From: Dipetalonema caudispina
Lineage: Eukaryota > Nematoda > Chromadorea > Rhabditida > Onchocercidae
DNA: 64,000 bases
Direction: 5' to 3'
NCBI GenBank assembly: GCA_013365325.1
Contig: JABVXV010000002.1
Span: 930,001 to 994,000, forward strand
The notes beneath the pieces were generated by a model. The model did no database searches. It saw nothing but the letters and a program-made list of their open reading frames with translations, and had not been told where the DNA came from. Position 1 is the stretch's first letter, and each line of letters opens with the position of its first letter. Below, in pieces: positions 24,622-39,200 of the stretch. A program made the translations under genes and the position numbers.

Positions 24622-27393
24622 TGACAGGACGTATTTGTCTTATATTGTTTGTTCAAATTTTTATGATATGTATACAAGAGTAGTGATGAGAAGATTATTC
24701 ATCCGTCCAGTTGAAGAGGGACACTATAAGCTGTCCGTCGTAGAAGTCTTGATCTGTAAGCTCAATTCTCATTCCGTTGTTTGCTCGATCTTTGCGGCAC
24801 CTCAAACGATTCTCAATAGCATAAACTGAATACGATGATGATAGTGCTTAGTGGCGATACTTCATAGGTACTTCATAGCAATCGCTGCTTTCGAAAATAT
24901 CAAAGTTTGAATTAAACTTGTTACACTTGATTCTATCTTCCACCATTTCCTTTTCATAACAATTTCTCTCACTTGTATCACTCTCGATATTACATCCAAA
25001 TCGGTGATCAAAAATAATTTCGCAGATCGTTTCAAAATTAAATAAAACTTAGATTTTAAAGTAATAAAATTTACAGAATTTGTATAATGAGTGTTACACT
25101 TTCGATTTTATCTGGCCAAGAAATTCAGACATAAGAACCAGTTTGGACTCATATATTGAGATAATAGAAGAATAAAACGCTTCGTGCCATGGAATTCCTT
25201 ATCGGCCTTGTTTTTCTGCATTTTGTTCATGCAAGTTAGGCTTATTAGAATAATATTTGTAATAGCAATCTGCAAGTATCATTTATCAAATGGAAAATGA
25301 TTATATCATATTTATGCATTAAAAGAAATCAGTCAAATCATTATTGCAAGGATTACGTAGCATCACAAAACCATATGGCCACATATTTTGCCTTATCGAT
25401 CAATCACAATGTAAATTATATTTTTTGCTTTCCAGAGAAACTTAGCACATTTGCATATTTTAATAACTTCAAAATCCATTTTAATTTTTTTTCGGAAATT
25501 TATGAGATCAATTGCTTCCTTAAGTGAGATTTGCGGAATTATTCTTGAAGTAGTATTTGGTCACCGGAAGGAATGAATGGGAAAATTTTCCTGATTATTT
25601 TGGAATGTCATCATACAATTCATATTTAACTTTCCTCAAAATTACAAATCTAATGAAAATATAATTGAGCGACTTGCTTCAGAAGTTATTTGATGAATAA
25701 ATATAGTAGACACCATCATCTTCGATCGCTTTTCTGGAGGCGTAGTAATTGTGTTGAAAATTTTCCGAATTTTTTTCGAAATCTTTAATGCACTTGTTAG
25801 GAGAAATTAAAACAAAAATTACTCTAACCTCTAATTAAATTTAAGTGTAACTGAGATGAAGCGACAATTTTATGAATCATTCAACCAATGCATAGTGTTT
25901 TCTCGTTTTTATCTTTCCTTATCTTCTTCCTAACCTCAAAAATCTTTAATCACAGAGGAGAAGAACTTTTCTGTGGTTTTCGTTTTAGCTTTAAACGATT
26001 CTCTGATAACTTCCATGAAATCATTCAGAACTGTGATAACTCTCATTTATCTTTTATTCAAACGGAAGTAGGAAGATAATATGACTTTATGAAATTAATC
26101 TTACCTTAACCTTTTCTGCAAACTTCTTCAATTTTCGACTTTGTTGAATCGAATAATTTCTTGTCCGTTTCAATATGCAGGAATGTTATTTTGTGCAAAA
26201 GTTAGTCCCAGACTATTGGGTTTAACTAAATCCGTTCTACTCATGCGAAAAGTCAAAATATGCTTTAAAAATATAAAAAGCAATTTAACCAAACGATGAG
26301 TAGTGCAAAGTTCGCTCTTACGCCTTTAATGAAATAAAACTTTTTCCGAACTAAATCCATCCATTTGTGCTTTAAATTTTTTTTTCTCAAATTCCTCTTT
26401 AAATTTTGAAGTAAATTTAATCTAAAAATAGCCCCTCGCCCCTTCTGGTTAGAAACACAAGCATGTATTACTACCATTTATACTTGCTATTTTTATCAAT
26501 ACTTTAAGCATGATGCTATCAGTAATTCTGGAGGGATATAATTTGTTTCCACTAAAAGGGTAAGGGAAGAAGAAAAAGAAAAGTTCTTTCAAACCAGTTG
26601 GAAATTTCCGAACGTATATTTGATAGACAAGTAAACAAAACAAGCCATCGATGTGAACGATGCATAAATGGTGCCAGCAACGGCGATATTACAAACATTT
26701 TTATCGTTTAACATACAAATATTTAAATTGATTTCTTGAAATTTTAGTTCTAAACAATCAAAATATATACTTGGCATTGAAACCCTAACTTTCATTACTA
26801 AAAATAATTCGAAATAAAATCCGAGTAATCTTTATTCTTTTGTTTTTCAGCTTATTTAAAGCGCGTTTTAGTTCAACAAATTAGAGCAAAGTTTGCTTAG
26901 CAACTTTTTCTTCTTTGTAATACTTTTAAAAAAAAAGTTGCATAATTATAAAATGCATTGAGAGCGATGAGTCGTACCATCCAAACGGCATAATTCCCAA
27001 TGGGCAAATATCCATTTACTGATACGTTGAAAAAGCGTATCAGCTAGCAGTAATGGAAGGATGTATGGAGCTATCCATTACTATTCAATTCACTTTCTTC
27101 ATCAAGCACTGTCTTTTAATTCTTTACTTCATTTTGATACATAATAGAAAATGGCATTTGTTATTTGGAGTAAAATTATATATGCAACAAGAACATTTGT
27201 CCTTCTCTTCTATATCATACCGCTATCAGTCCTTTTGTTTAGGGTTTGATAATTTGATAACGTAGTGATTTGACCATTGAAATATTCCAATTATTTGCTT
27301 ATTTATTTCTTTTATTTTCACAAAACTTTACTCATTTTGCCTTTTGCGGTAGTAAAAGTTCAATATTACTTTGAAAAAATTGACAAAATGATG

Positions 27394-27440
27394 AGAAAAG
27401 AAAGAAAGAGAGAGAAAGAGAGAAAAAAGGAGAGAGAGAA
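27394..27440. repeat. GA-rich polypurine tract
   Basis: A nearly pure purine run built of GAAA, GAGA and AAAG units, about 47 nt. Confidence 0.8.
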
Positions 27441-28920
27441 TCATTTATAGTATTAGCTAAGTTGAAGAGGATTTTAATATATAACGATAAATGAGTAAAG
27501 AAGCAGCGCGGAAGTAGTATGACCACTTGAAACGAAAATTAGATGAGATGATCAGAGAGAGGGTCCCCTATATCGGGGAACAAGCAGACCACTGTATTGA
27601 GGGTCAACCTTCACTCTTTCCCACACATCACCAGATGACCTCTTTGATGGTTAATGTCTTCCTCTCTCCACACTCTCACAGCAACCATTTATCAATGTCA
27701 ATATCACACCCTTCATACAGTTTGCTCATTTTTTGCTTTCTAATGAAACATACGTCACTCATTTTCCGTCTATAACCAATAATTTTAAATTTTTAAATTA
27801 TAACTAAAATACGAAAAAGTATGATGAGATGAAATGAATCCGTATCAAAACAGCTGATTAATGATTTTGTGATGTGATGGAAATCAATGACTTAGTTTTA
27901 GCATAGATACAATTATCAATTAAGTGACAGGAACACTTTTCCAAGTTCAATATTTAAGGACTACTTCAAGTAAAGTTGTACTCTTTCACTAAATAGCACT
28001 TAGAATGGACTTTATTCACTTGAATATTATATTTCCACTCATTCTCCTACTTTTCCTTATTTCATTCTCAAAAGTTCACATTTTAAATAAATATAAAATT
28101 TGAAAAATCTTCTCAATGGACGTTTCTGCAACAGCATGACATTAAGTAGTGCAAAAATTTAATAATCCTACCTCTTTCTTGTTATTTGTATTTAATTGAA
28201 TTTGGAATTAAAATACTCTTATGCAAACAATTATTAGAATTAGCTCTATAATTTAAATATTTCCTCACAAAAATGATTAACTTAGAAATCATTTTCGATT
28301 GAAAACATTTGAAGAAAAAACAAAGAAATAGATGAGATCATTTCACATAAAACAAAAATTATTTTACATTTACTTAACAACAGAGGAAATTTTTTGCAGC
28401 AGTCTCTGATTGCATCTATACATGTTAATTTATGCAATTGTGATATTCTCAATGTTACACATCAATTAGTGTGATACTAGAAATCGAAAGTAAGATTTTC
28501 CCTTTAATCGAATTGTAAGTCTTTCTATTCAGTTAATCAGTAATGATATTGATTTTCTGTCCTGATTGCCCAATTTGTTTAAATTCCAAGTCTTTTTTTT
28601 AGCTGAGTTCCTTCTTTTTCTCCTCCTTTTCAGAAACTTCTCATCTGTATAAAGTAGAAACGGCTATTTCAATTCTTTAAAATTCTTATTTTCTTTCCCA
28701 AGAAAGTTTTATATTTTCTAAAGGTTTATTTAAGAAAAGTATATTATCATCAATGCATCAAAAAATTGAGTTAACTGAGATTTACTTGTATGAATTAAAA
28801 AACTATTTGTAAAATAATAAAATATTTTGCATGTCATTACTGATTAAGTTGATATTTACTTTTTTATTATGAGAGTATTGTTTGTATAATCTAATTAATA
28901 GCCAAGTAATATAGTTGTTG

Positions 28921-28983
28921 TGTCCAAATTATCTGCGTATTAACAAACAAAAGATCAAACTTTTGTTTGAGAATATTTGGACA
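28921..28983. repeat. nested inverted repeat 0.3 kb upstream of the cadherin start
   Basis: Outer arms TGTCCAAAT (28921-28929) and ATTTGGACA (28975-28983), and inner arms CAAACAAAAG (28944-28953) and CTTTTGTTTG (28960-28969), are both exact inverted copies around a 6-nt loop. Internal unpaired segments are 14 and 5 nt. It could fold as a bulged hairpin in RNA or a cruciform in DNA. Confidence 0.6.
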
Positions 28984-29190
28984 TATTGCTCGATCAATTG
29001 TTTCTTAATCAAGTTTTTAGGATGAGAAGGAACAAAGCAGTGGAATTATTTCTTCGCTGTTGAATTTCTAAAACTTTGTTTCTTCACCAAAATGTTATTT
29101 CTTAACTATCTGCTAAACAATCAAAGGAAATAACAATCTACCATTTCAAGGTCATCTTATCATTTGTGCCTATTACTATCACTGCTTATG

Positions 29191-29200
29191 TTTGCCTCAG
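29191..29200 (+). other. possible SL acceptor or 5' UTR splice acceptor of the cadherin gene
   Basis: TTTGCCTCAG ends at 29200, 96 nt before the ATG at 29297. It may receive a spliced leader or an upstream non-coding exon. Evidence is consensus and position only. Confidence 0.35.
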
Positions 29201-29296
29201 TTGATATTACTGCCAATGATAATCCTGTTGTTGCTACTTTTATTGTTCTGAACAATAACTACCTCATAGTATCCATAGAACAACCGCAACCGGCAA

Positions 29297-32200
29297 ATGG
29301 CTAGTCGCCGCTTACTACTCTTGGCTCTATTACTATTCGGTTGTGGTCTTTCCGGATTTGCCCGGAATAATAAACGCGAAATCGACACCTTTCAGGTATA
29401 TATACGTTCCCTGATTCTAATATATTAGTAATAATATGTCAGAAGTTGAATTTAAATAGAGAAGAGAAAAAATTTAAAAGAAAAAAATTAAAGAAAAAAC
29501 ACATAAACACTTAACAGAGCTAAAAAGTGAACTAAATTTAAAATTTTAAAATGTGGTAATTTTGTTATTCATCGGATCTTTCCACAAGTATTTTACATTC
29601 AGCGGTCTTGCGTCTTCACTGTCCATTAGCCATACATTTTTATCTATACTTTATTGAAATCTAATAAAAAATAAATAACTTACTCGCTAATTCTCTTCAA
29701 AGAATTTTGGGAGATAAAGTTGAATTCATCTTGACATATCAAACAACTTGTGACAAATTTGAATTTCGGAGAATGAACTTCAAAGAAGCAATTTTAGTTC
29801 ACAGCACCGGTTTATAATGTCTCATTGGAAGAGAACGCCCGTGGCAAAGATATTTATGCGATCGTAAATGAACCCATTCGAATGGGTGTGCCATTACCGA
29901 GCGATGATGCTATTCTGAAATTTCGAATTGTTGAGGTAATACCAAATATGTTTTCTTTTGTGTTTTTGACTGACAAAAAATCACAGACTTAATTTAATTG
30001 AACCTTTTTAAAAAAATTAACGATCTCTCTTATCTTTATCCCCATGAAAGTGCAGCTTTTCAGGGTGATAGGCAATATTTCAAAGCTGAAGCAAAAACCG
30101 TAGGTAATTTTGCATTTCTGCGGATTCGGTACCGAAACGATGGTATACTCAACCGGGAATTAAAGGTTTACTAATATTGAAGTGATTAAAGAATGATTAG
30201 AAAAAATGGAATATGCAGGAACACAAAAACTATCCCGATATTAAACGACTACTTGACTGAATTTTGAATAAGCTCAGAAGACTCGTTATAACCGTTTATT
30301 GTTTGTTGGTTATGAAAAGAAGGAATACACAAAAATCACTGATCTAAAAGTATTATTGTTAAGTTACATCCTGAGATGTCAAATTCTTATCAGTATGAAT
30401 TTTAGAAACTGAAATTTCTTAAATTTATATCCTGAACACCACTATTTATTGATTGGAGAGCTTTCGAGACTTTTAAGAATTCTAAACCGCACATTTAATT
30501 ATTAATGAAGTTATACTGGTATGTCCAGTAACTTTGTGAATCGTTTAAAATTTAGGAGCGGTATGAGTTTCTAATCAAAGCATCATGTCGACGAAAAGAT
30601 GCAACAAATTTGGAGACGACAGTTATGGTTAACTTATTTGTGACGGATCAAAATGATGCGAGACCAATATTCGAGAAAGACGAGTATCGAGCTGAAGTAA
30701 AGCAAAATGTTTGTCTTAATTTCCATTTCCATCAATAATGAGTCCTGAAATTCGAATGCATTCACATTCATTCTTCATGTCATTCATTATATTTGTGACA
30801 ACCGCTGTTGCGTAATTTATAAAATAGAAAGTAAGTCTGCTTGGGATATTATCTTGGACTTATAAGCTGTTGTAAATGATAAAATTCTTTGCTGTACTCA
30901 GTTTTTTGTAGGTACCACCGTTTACCACCATCCTACAGGTGCAAGCATCTGATGCTGATGTTGCTCTGAATAGCCAAATTTATTATTCGTTAGTGGAATG
31001 GTCACTTGATTTTATGGTCGATCCGATTTCTGGTGCTATCCGAAATTTACGATCCTTAGAATCTGGCACCTATGAATTGACATTTTTGGCTGAAGATCGA
31101 GCTTCAAGACTGTTTCGAAAAAAGGCTCGACCGGATGATGAAAATGATCTTTTCAATTATAATAAAGCTAAAGCGGTTCTCTTTTTTATTTTAACAAGTT
31201 TTTTTACTCTTAACGAATTAATAATTGTGAAATATCCTTTGCACCATCATCCAATGTTTCAAACCAATCTCAAACAATTCTTAAGCCTTTACCAAGAATT
31301 TTACGACTCTGCGGGTAAATCATTTATTAAACATATGCACAGTTTATAAAATGATCAGAACGAAAATGTACAAATTTCACAGGTTAATTTCGGTGTCTGA
31401 TAAGCTAAGCATTAGGATAATTAGCTCTTACCCTCTTCTATCATACCTCTTCCCTCTTTTTCCTCTCTGATCTTCTATTGCGGTTGTAAGCAACATTATC
31501 ATTATTATCGGGACTTTTCATTATCATAGTCTATTATTAAATTATGAATTTCACAGGTAATAACGGTAGAATCAGTGGTGAAGAGTGAGCGAAAGTTAAA
31601 AGTTGAGGTGAAACCGATATCAGCAAGTTTATGGAATGTCACTCAAATTGTTGCAATAGCAAGGATAGAAGGAGTAATAGCAGATGCTATTGCCAAGTTG
31701 GAGATCATCGATGGCGAATATGCTGGCGCATTTGTCCTGAAAAAAGAATCAAGCAATAACAATGTTTGGCTGGTTGAAACTATTGCTGGTTAGCATTTTT
31801 GTGAAATAACCATTTATTTCATTCCCGCATTTGTAACAATGTCAGTTAGATGAGGAATTAATGATGGATAAATGTCATTCTGTCTCATAACAACTTCAGA
31901 CTACTTTGTTTAAAAATACTAATTTTCTGTATGAAATCAGAGAAAACTGACTAACCACAAGATGTGTGAATTAAATTCAGTCCAATTAGTGTGTCAACAA
32001 TTAGTTTTCTCAAACATTTTATATCACTTTAGCATGCATGTATGCTATCCACGTGCAGATTTGGTTCAAGAAATCAGAGAATTTAACACGGATTTAATTC
32101 AAACGCAAGTTCTAATAAAATGAAATTATTGGAGGTATTTGGCCACAAGCTGACTGCTATATCCAATTGAAAGCAACTGTTATTGGCGATTTTGTTGAAG

Positions 32201-33236
32201 ATCTGATGGAAAATATTAGTGTACAATTAGTAGGCAAACGATTCGTACAATTTGAAGATTTGCCAGTTATGCAAATTGTTGTTAACGAGTCGGTACCGCT
32301 TGGTTATGTTATCACACAATTGAAAGCTCATGTTGTAAATGGTTTCGATGGAGATGATGATCAAATAAGGTTTGTCATTACAATCGATATCAATTAATTT
32401 TAGCGAAATTTGCATCATTCTGGTCACTTCTCTGTTGTCCTATATTGTAATAAAAATTGTGTTAGAAAACGAAACTTTGGAAAAAAAGATATGTCAAGAT
32501 ACCGTTAAGTTGAATATCAAGTGATCTTGAATATCAGATGATCCAAAATATCAGTTTGTTGATTCTAGAAATACTATAACTGCCGAGAAGTAGATTAATG
32601 CGGGAAATTAACGAATAGACAAATAGACATATGCAAAAAGAAAAAAGTCCTTCGTTACTTTGTTGTCGCCATGAGAAGTTTCATTAATTTTGGAGCAAAA
32701 ATGAAGAAAATTATTATCAATTTAATTTTTAACAGATATTCAATTTCAAACGCTGATAGGACTTTGCCTTTCTCTGTTGATGAGAACAGTGGATATTTAA
32801 GAGTAATCAAATGGCTTGATTACGAAAATGCGTCATTTTATCGTTTTGAAGTTTCCGCCAAGGTTTTCATTTCTCTCTGTTCTTCATTAGACATAAATAG
32901 TATGGAAATCAATCCAAGTTATCACAGATCTAATTTTTCAGCTAATACAATCGCTGAAAGAGAGATTGGTTGAAATTTTTTGCTTGTTAATTTTATGGAT
33001 TAATTAGGTTTAACTTGTAGAATGTATTAATTAGATCTAACTTATGAAATGTATTTCACAGCAAACTGTTGACAAGCTTAAATGACGAAGAGCAACTGTC
33101 GTCTTGATGAAAAATGATACGTTTCAGCTTCTGAACAGCGCTTTAGAAGCAAGGAAAGAGATTGCAGTGATGGTCGCAGACAGTAATGACCACTGTCCAA
33201 CTTTCGCTGCTAAATGGGCTCGAGGTGATCCAGTTG
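29297..33236 (+). other. cadherin exons 1-9: signal peptide and first repeats
   Basis: Exons 29297-29395, 29798-29935, 30064-30165, 30556-30708, 30912-31175, 31557-31788, 32135-32369, 32736-32862, 33128-33236 (residues 1-486). The signal peptide is exon 1. Recognisable inter-repeat calcium motifs are DQNDARP (exon 4) and DSNDHCP (exon 9). Strand motifs such as ASDAD and FSVDENSGYL confirm the fold. The exon 6 segment is divergent, with weak cadherin features. Confidence 0.8.
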
Positions 33237-36200
33237 GTAAGCTGTTTACATACGTTTTGATTGTTTTAACTTAAAAGAATTCTTGCTGTTGATATTTTGC
33301 TTGCATTATTTGGAAGATGAAGAAGTTAAGGAATGCGAGAGGTTAGAAATAATCGATGTTATTGGGGAAAAATTAATAAATTGATGGAAATTTTCGCATG
33401 TTTCAATTTAATTTCTAAATGATTAACTAATTTTGCTTGTTTAACTTGAATTAATTTGCCTAAGAAAGCTTAGAAAACAAGCAGTGAAGGTTAATTTGTC
33501 TTACCAAAATATTGTTACGATGTTAACCAACCGTGGTTTTCTTTTTCCTGATGTTGTTTCATGCTTTTTTTGATTTAAATTCAAAACTTTTTAAATCTTT
33601 TCCGAGAGAAATGTTTACGAAAATTTTTTATCATTAATCTTAACGAATGAAAGAAAAGTATTAGAAAAACAATTCTTTTCTAGTTCAAGAAATAAATGTC
33701 GGAACATTTATACATCAATTAAATTTTGCAGCTTTTCCTCGGAATTATCCACTCAACAAAGTATTGTTTAAAGCAGAAGCACTGGATATAGATAGTGGCG
33801 CAAATGGCCACATCCAATATGAACTGCTCGGTGAAGCTCTTAGGATCTTTACTGTTAATCCTGATTCAGGAGAAGTATGTCATCTACTTGCATTTAAACA
33901 GTTTCTCAAAAAAACTTCGGAAAAAAATTCTTTTATTTTCAAAAAAAAAAATCGTGTAGCTATTTGTATCTCAAATATTTAAACCATAGAGTGCATTAAC
34001 GTTGTCAACTTTGTTCCAGGTTGCACTACGTCAGAAACCGCCAATGAACGAATCGCAATGGAAGCTTAGGATTCGAGCATCTGATGCTGGATGGCCATTT
34101 CCGCGAAGTAGTGAAGTACTAATCAGCATGTATATAAGCGGTACAAATCCACCTCCTAAGACGAAGCCATCGCTTCTACGTGAACCGAAAAATGAACATT
34201 CACCGGTTTTCATCAACCAAACTGTGTTTATCGTATCAGTGGATACCCCATCCGGAAAGGTATTCTTCCTATCACTTTTAAATTGATATATCAATGTTTT
34301 TTTTTCACATAGATCGCTATGGAAATGAATTACTTAGTCATTTATAGAATAAGAAAATATTAATTTGATAAATGAAGGGTACATTTAATGTTTATGGACA
34401 AGAGAGAAGAGAATAAGGAAAATTTAATTTTATAAATGATACATACTTTTATTTGATAATAACTATACAGCAATGATTGTAATGTTATGATTTGCATGCA
34501 ATGTTGGATGAAGTGACAATGGGTACTGATAGTAATCTTTACTTAATAACCAATTCTACGATAGTTAATGAGTTGTTGTTTATAAAGACGTCTGTATATA
34601 GTGGAGAATTTAGATTAAAATGAATTCTTTTAGGTGTTGGGACAAGTTGAAGCTCATGACGGTGATATGGGCTATGCTGGCCTGGTGCGATTCGGCACTT
34701 TCGACAAATTTTTTGGATTGGAGCCATTTAGTGGTGAAGTTATTCTGCTGATATCGTTGACAGATTTGTTGAAGAACAAAAATGAAACAAAACCAATGGA
34801 ATATATTGTTCAAATAAGCGCCTGTGATTGGGGACAGCCCATTCAATGTACTAATGGAATCATTACAGTCTTTATCACTGAGGCCAATGTACATAGACCA
34901 CGTTTCGAGAAGGTATTCAGAAATGTTAAATTAATCTGATTAAATTAGAGCCAAGTATAATTCTATCTCTTTGTTGATCTTCTACCAATATTAATGTTTC
35001 GTTTTCCACTATTTTAGCCTTATTATCGCGTTCGTATAACGGAAGATATTGCAATTGGCACCAAGTTCTTAGCACTGTTAGCCCAGGATAACGATTATGG
35101 TGATAATGGAGAAGTTGAATATCAAATAATCGATTCACAGAGTCATTTTCAAATTGACAGGAACACTGGTGTTTTGCAAATTATGAAGAAACTCGATCGA
35201 GAAAAAATGGCTTTTCATCGGTGTCCTTTCTATTTATAAATTATTATATAAATGTTTAGTTTTTTAATGGAAATTTAAAAATTTGATTGATTTGGAATAA
35301 GAAAATGAAATGGAAGTATGCATTTAAGAATTACGGTAATGGCTTTCGATCATGGACAACCGATGAAAGTTACATTTGTGAATGTCACAATTGTTCTCAC
35401 TGATGTTAATGATAATGCTCCTTTATGTGCTGAACCTATTCGAAAAGTATGAATCTTTTGAATTTTTTTTTTTTTTTTTTTTTTTTAAAGCAACAGACAA
35501 TTATTAGAAATCAATGTTCATAATAAGCATTGTCAATTGTTTGATTTTTTAAACACAAGTTAGAACAATGAAAAGAATACTGATACTTGAGTCATCTTAA
35601 TTTGATAACTTTATTTTACTACTTCTCTTAATATTATTCTTTAAATGTCATTCTGCATCGATTTATATCATCCGTTTTACCTTTTTCATAGTTTCATTTC
35701 GTAGTATCATCTCACCATTAATCAGCGTTTCAGGTAATAATTCCAGAAGATTATCCAAATAACGCCTTACTAACGTGTGTAACAGCATGGGATCCTGATG
35801 AGGGTAAAAATGGACAAGTGGTCTATGCATTTGACAGTACTAGTGAAACGTCCGTTACGTTACCGTTCCGTATACAAGAAGATACAGGATGTATTTTTGT
35901 GAACACTGATGAGCCATTTGACTTCGAAACAACCAGTCTGTACAATTTGTCCGTAGAAGTGAGTTGCTTGCATTTTAATAATTCATTTATTCGCTATTAA
36001 TTAATTTTATCGCTTATTGCATATTCCACTTCGCTTCTTTATTCATCGATGAATGTAGAAATTACTGCAGGCTATGGATAACGGTGAACCGATGTTAAGT
36101 TCTATATGTACAGTACTGGTGGAGTTTTCAGATGTTAATGAAAATTTGTTTCCGCCACTTTTCGATGATATCGCGTATGAAACAAGTGTTTATGGTGAGA

Positions 36201-39200
36201 AATGGACTTTATGTTGAAATTGAATGTCATTAAAATTTTCATAAATCAGTTCTATCAATTGATCTTCAGATATTTCTCGTTTTGTGAACATTATTCATTC
36301 AAGTTTTTCAATTATTTCGCACGATTTTGCAGAAAATATGCCGGTATGGACGGAAGTTCTTGCTCTGAATGCCGTTGATCCAGACAGTCCAGGAATGCCT
36401 GTAAAGTATACTGTTGTTGATGGTGATGGAATCAATTCATTTACCATTGATTCAGAAGGTATAAGCATTCGGCAGACCTCTAGTAGGATTGAATTACAAA
36501 AAATCTATCTCATACATTCAATTATTTTATTTAATTTTCTGTTTTCCGAATCATTTCTCCTGCATTATCCGTAATTTTTATAAAAGATTTTTCCATTATA
36601 AAAGTTTTTACGTGAAGGTTGTTTGCAAAATTTTCATTTATTGATATTTAATTCCTTTCTATTACTTTTGTAATGCCTCATAGATTATAAATTTCCAGGA
36701 ATATTACGAACTTCGGCAGTTCTCGATCACGAAACGTGTGATTCCTACTGGCTAACAATTGAAGCTTGTGACCTGAGCCCAATACCACTTACTTCCGTAC
36801 TTCATGTGTTTGTTCGTGTTCTGGACAGGAATGATCATATACCGTTATCGTTGCGCCCTATTTACTTTTCCAGTATTCCGGAAAATTCAAAGGAAGATAC
36901 AGTTATCATCAAAGTAATTACTTAATTTCTGTGGGAAAAATTGACAATACTTATTTCTGAAATATTAAAGTCAAACTGTACTCATATATTACTGAAATTT
37001 TTGTTTTTTTCATTACTTGTTGTACTTCAGGTTGAAGCTGAAGATAAAGATGACCTTTCGAACCGCTATGGCATTACGAATGTGCGCTTTAAAATAATTA
37101 GCGGTGATCCTCAGAGCTTCTTTGCAATTGATTCTAAAACAGGTCCGTTTTAAATATTTTTGTTTGAAATCGATGAAAAATTTAGTTTCATGATCAAATT
37201 CAGAATTACGATATATTTGTTCAGAATTCATGTTTCGAATATTTCAGGTTACGTGTTAACTCGCGGAAAAAGACGCTTGGACCGCGAAACTCAAAAAGAA
37301 CACGTTATTGTAGTAGAATTCTGCGATCAAGGTGATCCAAAATTATGTACCACGGTACCAGTAGTAATAACTATCACTGATCTAAACGATAATTCACCCT
37401 CTTTCAAACAAACAACTTACAACTTCAATGTACCGGCTAATGAAATTGGTGAATTGTGCAGGTAAGCGTATATTGCTATCACAGCTAGTAATTAAAACCT
37501 TTCTATGAACATCATGAAATCTTAAGAATGAGGAAATATCAAGCGGTTCTGAATAATTTTAAACTGAAATGTGGAAAGACAGAAAATATATGATTGTGTC
37601 CTCATTTTTCAGAATATTTGCCATCGATACTGATGAAGGGCAAAATGCTCAGCTGTTGTATAATTTCACTGAAGCAGATCCGCGATTCTCTGTTGATTCT
37701 GATGGTCGAATAATTACTTCTGAATCTCTGAAAGAAAATGAAAGTTACCAGCTGACTGTTAAGGTTTATCTATTTCATTTTTACTTCCTCCGATCAATAG
37801 CGAATTTTGTTTGTACTTTGTAGATGCAAATTTCGAAATTTTATATTAATATTAGAACTTGCCATCGTGTAGATCATTGCTTCCTTAATAGAATGAATTA
37901 GCCATGAATCAGATAGGTTATTTTGGAATTGATTTTAATCATTAATAAATACATAAATAAATAATCTCAACCCACTTGTAGGCGAGCGACATGGGTCAAC
38001 CATCACAAACATCACCGCCAGTTTTGGTCACTTTAAACGCTGTTGGAAGGCACACAAAGACAACTGTACGTCTTCATCCCAAATTGAAATTTAAAAATTT
38101 CAGAATAGTTCCACGAAATTTTGTAATTGTTGACTGAAAAAAAGCTATATGAATTTTAAAATATAAAGGCAAATGGTAAGCCGAAGTTACTGAACGAGAA
38201 TCACTGGGCTCGGCTATCGATATCCGATGCAGATAGCGTTGGTGAAACAATTGGACTAATTGAGGCCGAGGATCCAGATGGAGATCAATTATGGTGGAAA
38301 ATCATTGATGGCAATCCAAATAATACGTTTGCCATAAGGTTATTCTCTCGTTGTAAACTAACTTACCATTTCAAGAAATAATTTAAACATTTTCGAACTA
38401 TCTTAGAAGAATCAAGATCTATTAGGAATTTTGAAAAAATCATTAATTAATGATTGGATAAACACATATTAAAGAAATACAAACTATGAATATGTAAACA
38501 AAATTGTTAACTTTCAAATTTTTGCAAAACTCGAATATTATATTTATGCATTAAGTGAAATGAAATTACATTCATACAATAAGTATATTTTTATTCCTCC
38601 TAATTGCAGCTGCGATGCGGGAGAGTTATACTTGGCGAAGAGTCTTGATTTCATCATGAAGAATATCAGTGAAGTGAGATTGAAATTTGCCGTAAATGAT
38701 GGCCTTGATACTACAGAAGGACTGGTTAGTTCCATAAGTTAACTTGTTTGAAGACACTTCATAAATTCTGATGTAAAGAAGTTTAAAAATGAGTTTAGCA
38801 GAATAGGATTAATTAACCTGAAATAGACTAAAATAGATAGAATATAATAAAGCGTTTATTGATGATATTACAAGTAACTTAGGAGGATTGAAGAGTCGTA
38901 AATTCCAGGTATTGATTGAGATATCTCGTAAATATCGAAGTCGACCCGAATTTGATACCCAGTATCATAAAATTTCTGTGTCGAAAGCAACACCCGTAGG
39001 AACGATTGTGCATACCTTGAAAGCTACCGTTGAACAACTGAATGGCTCAACCAGTGATCGGGGAATAATTTTTGGAATACATGTGGTGGAGGATGTCGCT
39101 GTCGCCGACAAATTACGTATCAATCCGACGTAATTCATAAATTTCTGAAATCTTGTCCTTTATACTTTTAGACTTAAAATCAATAAGCTATTTCATATGT

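Larger units (their letters stand above)
10934..29190. other. 18-kb gene-poor region upstream of the Fat-like cadherin
   Basis: No complete gene is supported on either strand. The DNA is AT-rich with many homopolymer runs and scattered short frames without family signatures. It includes simple repeats and hairpins listed separately, exon-like segments (14557-14656, 18106-18261) and GC-richer islands (about 12975-13165, 20761-21240, 27500-27720). It may hold cis-regulatory DNA and 5' non-coding exons of the cadherin gene, but this is inference from position. Confidence 0.5.

Noticed and set aside
29197..29388. Minus-strand open frame over the cadherin first exon
   Set aside because: It is the antisense of the signal-peptide exon and the 5' UTR, with Arg/Ser-rich shadow translation and no family match.
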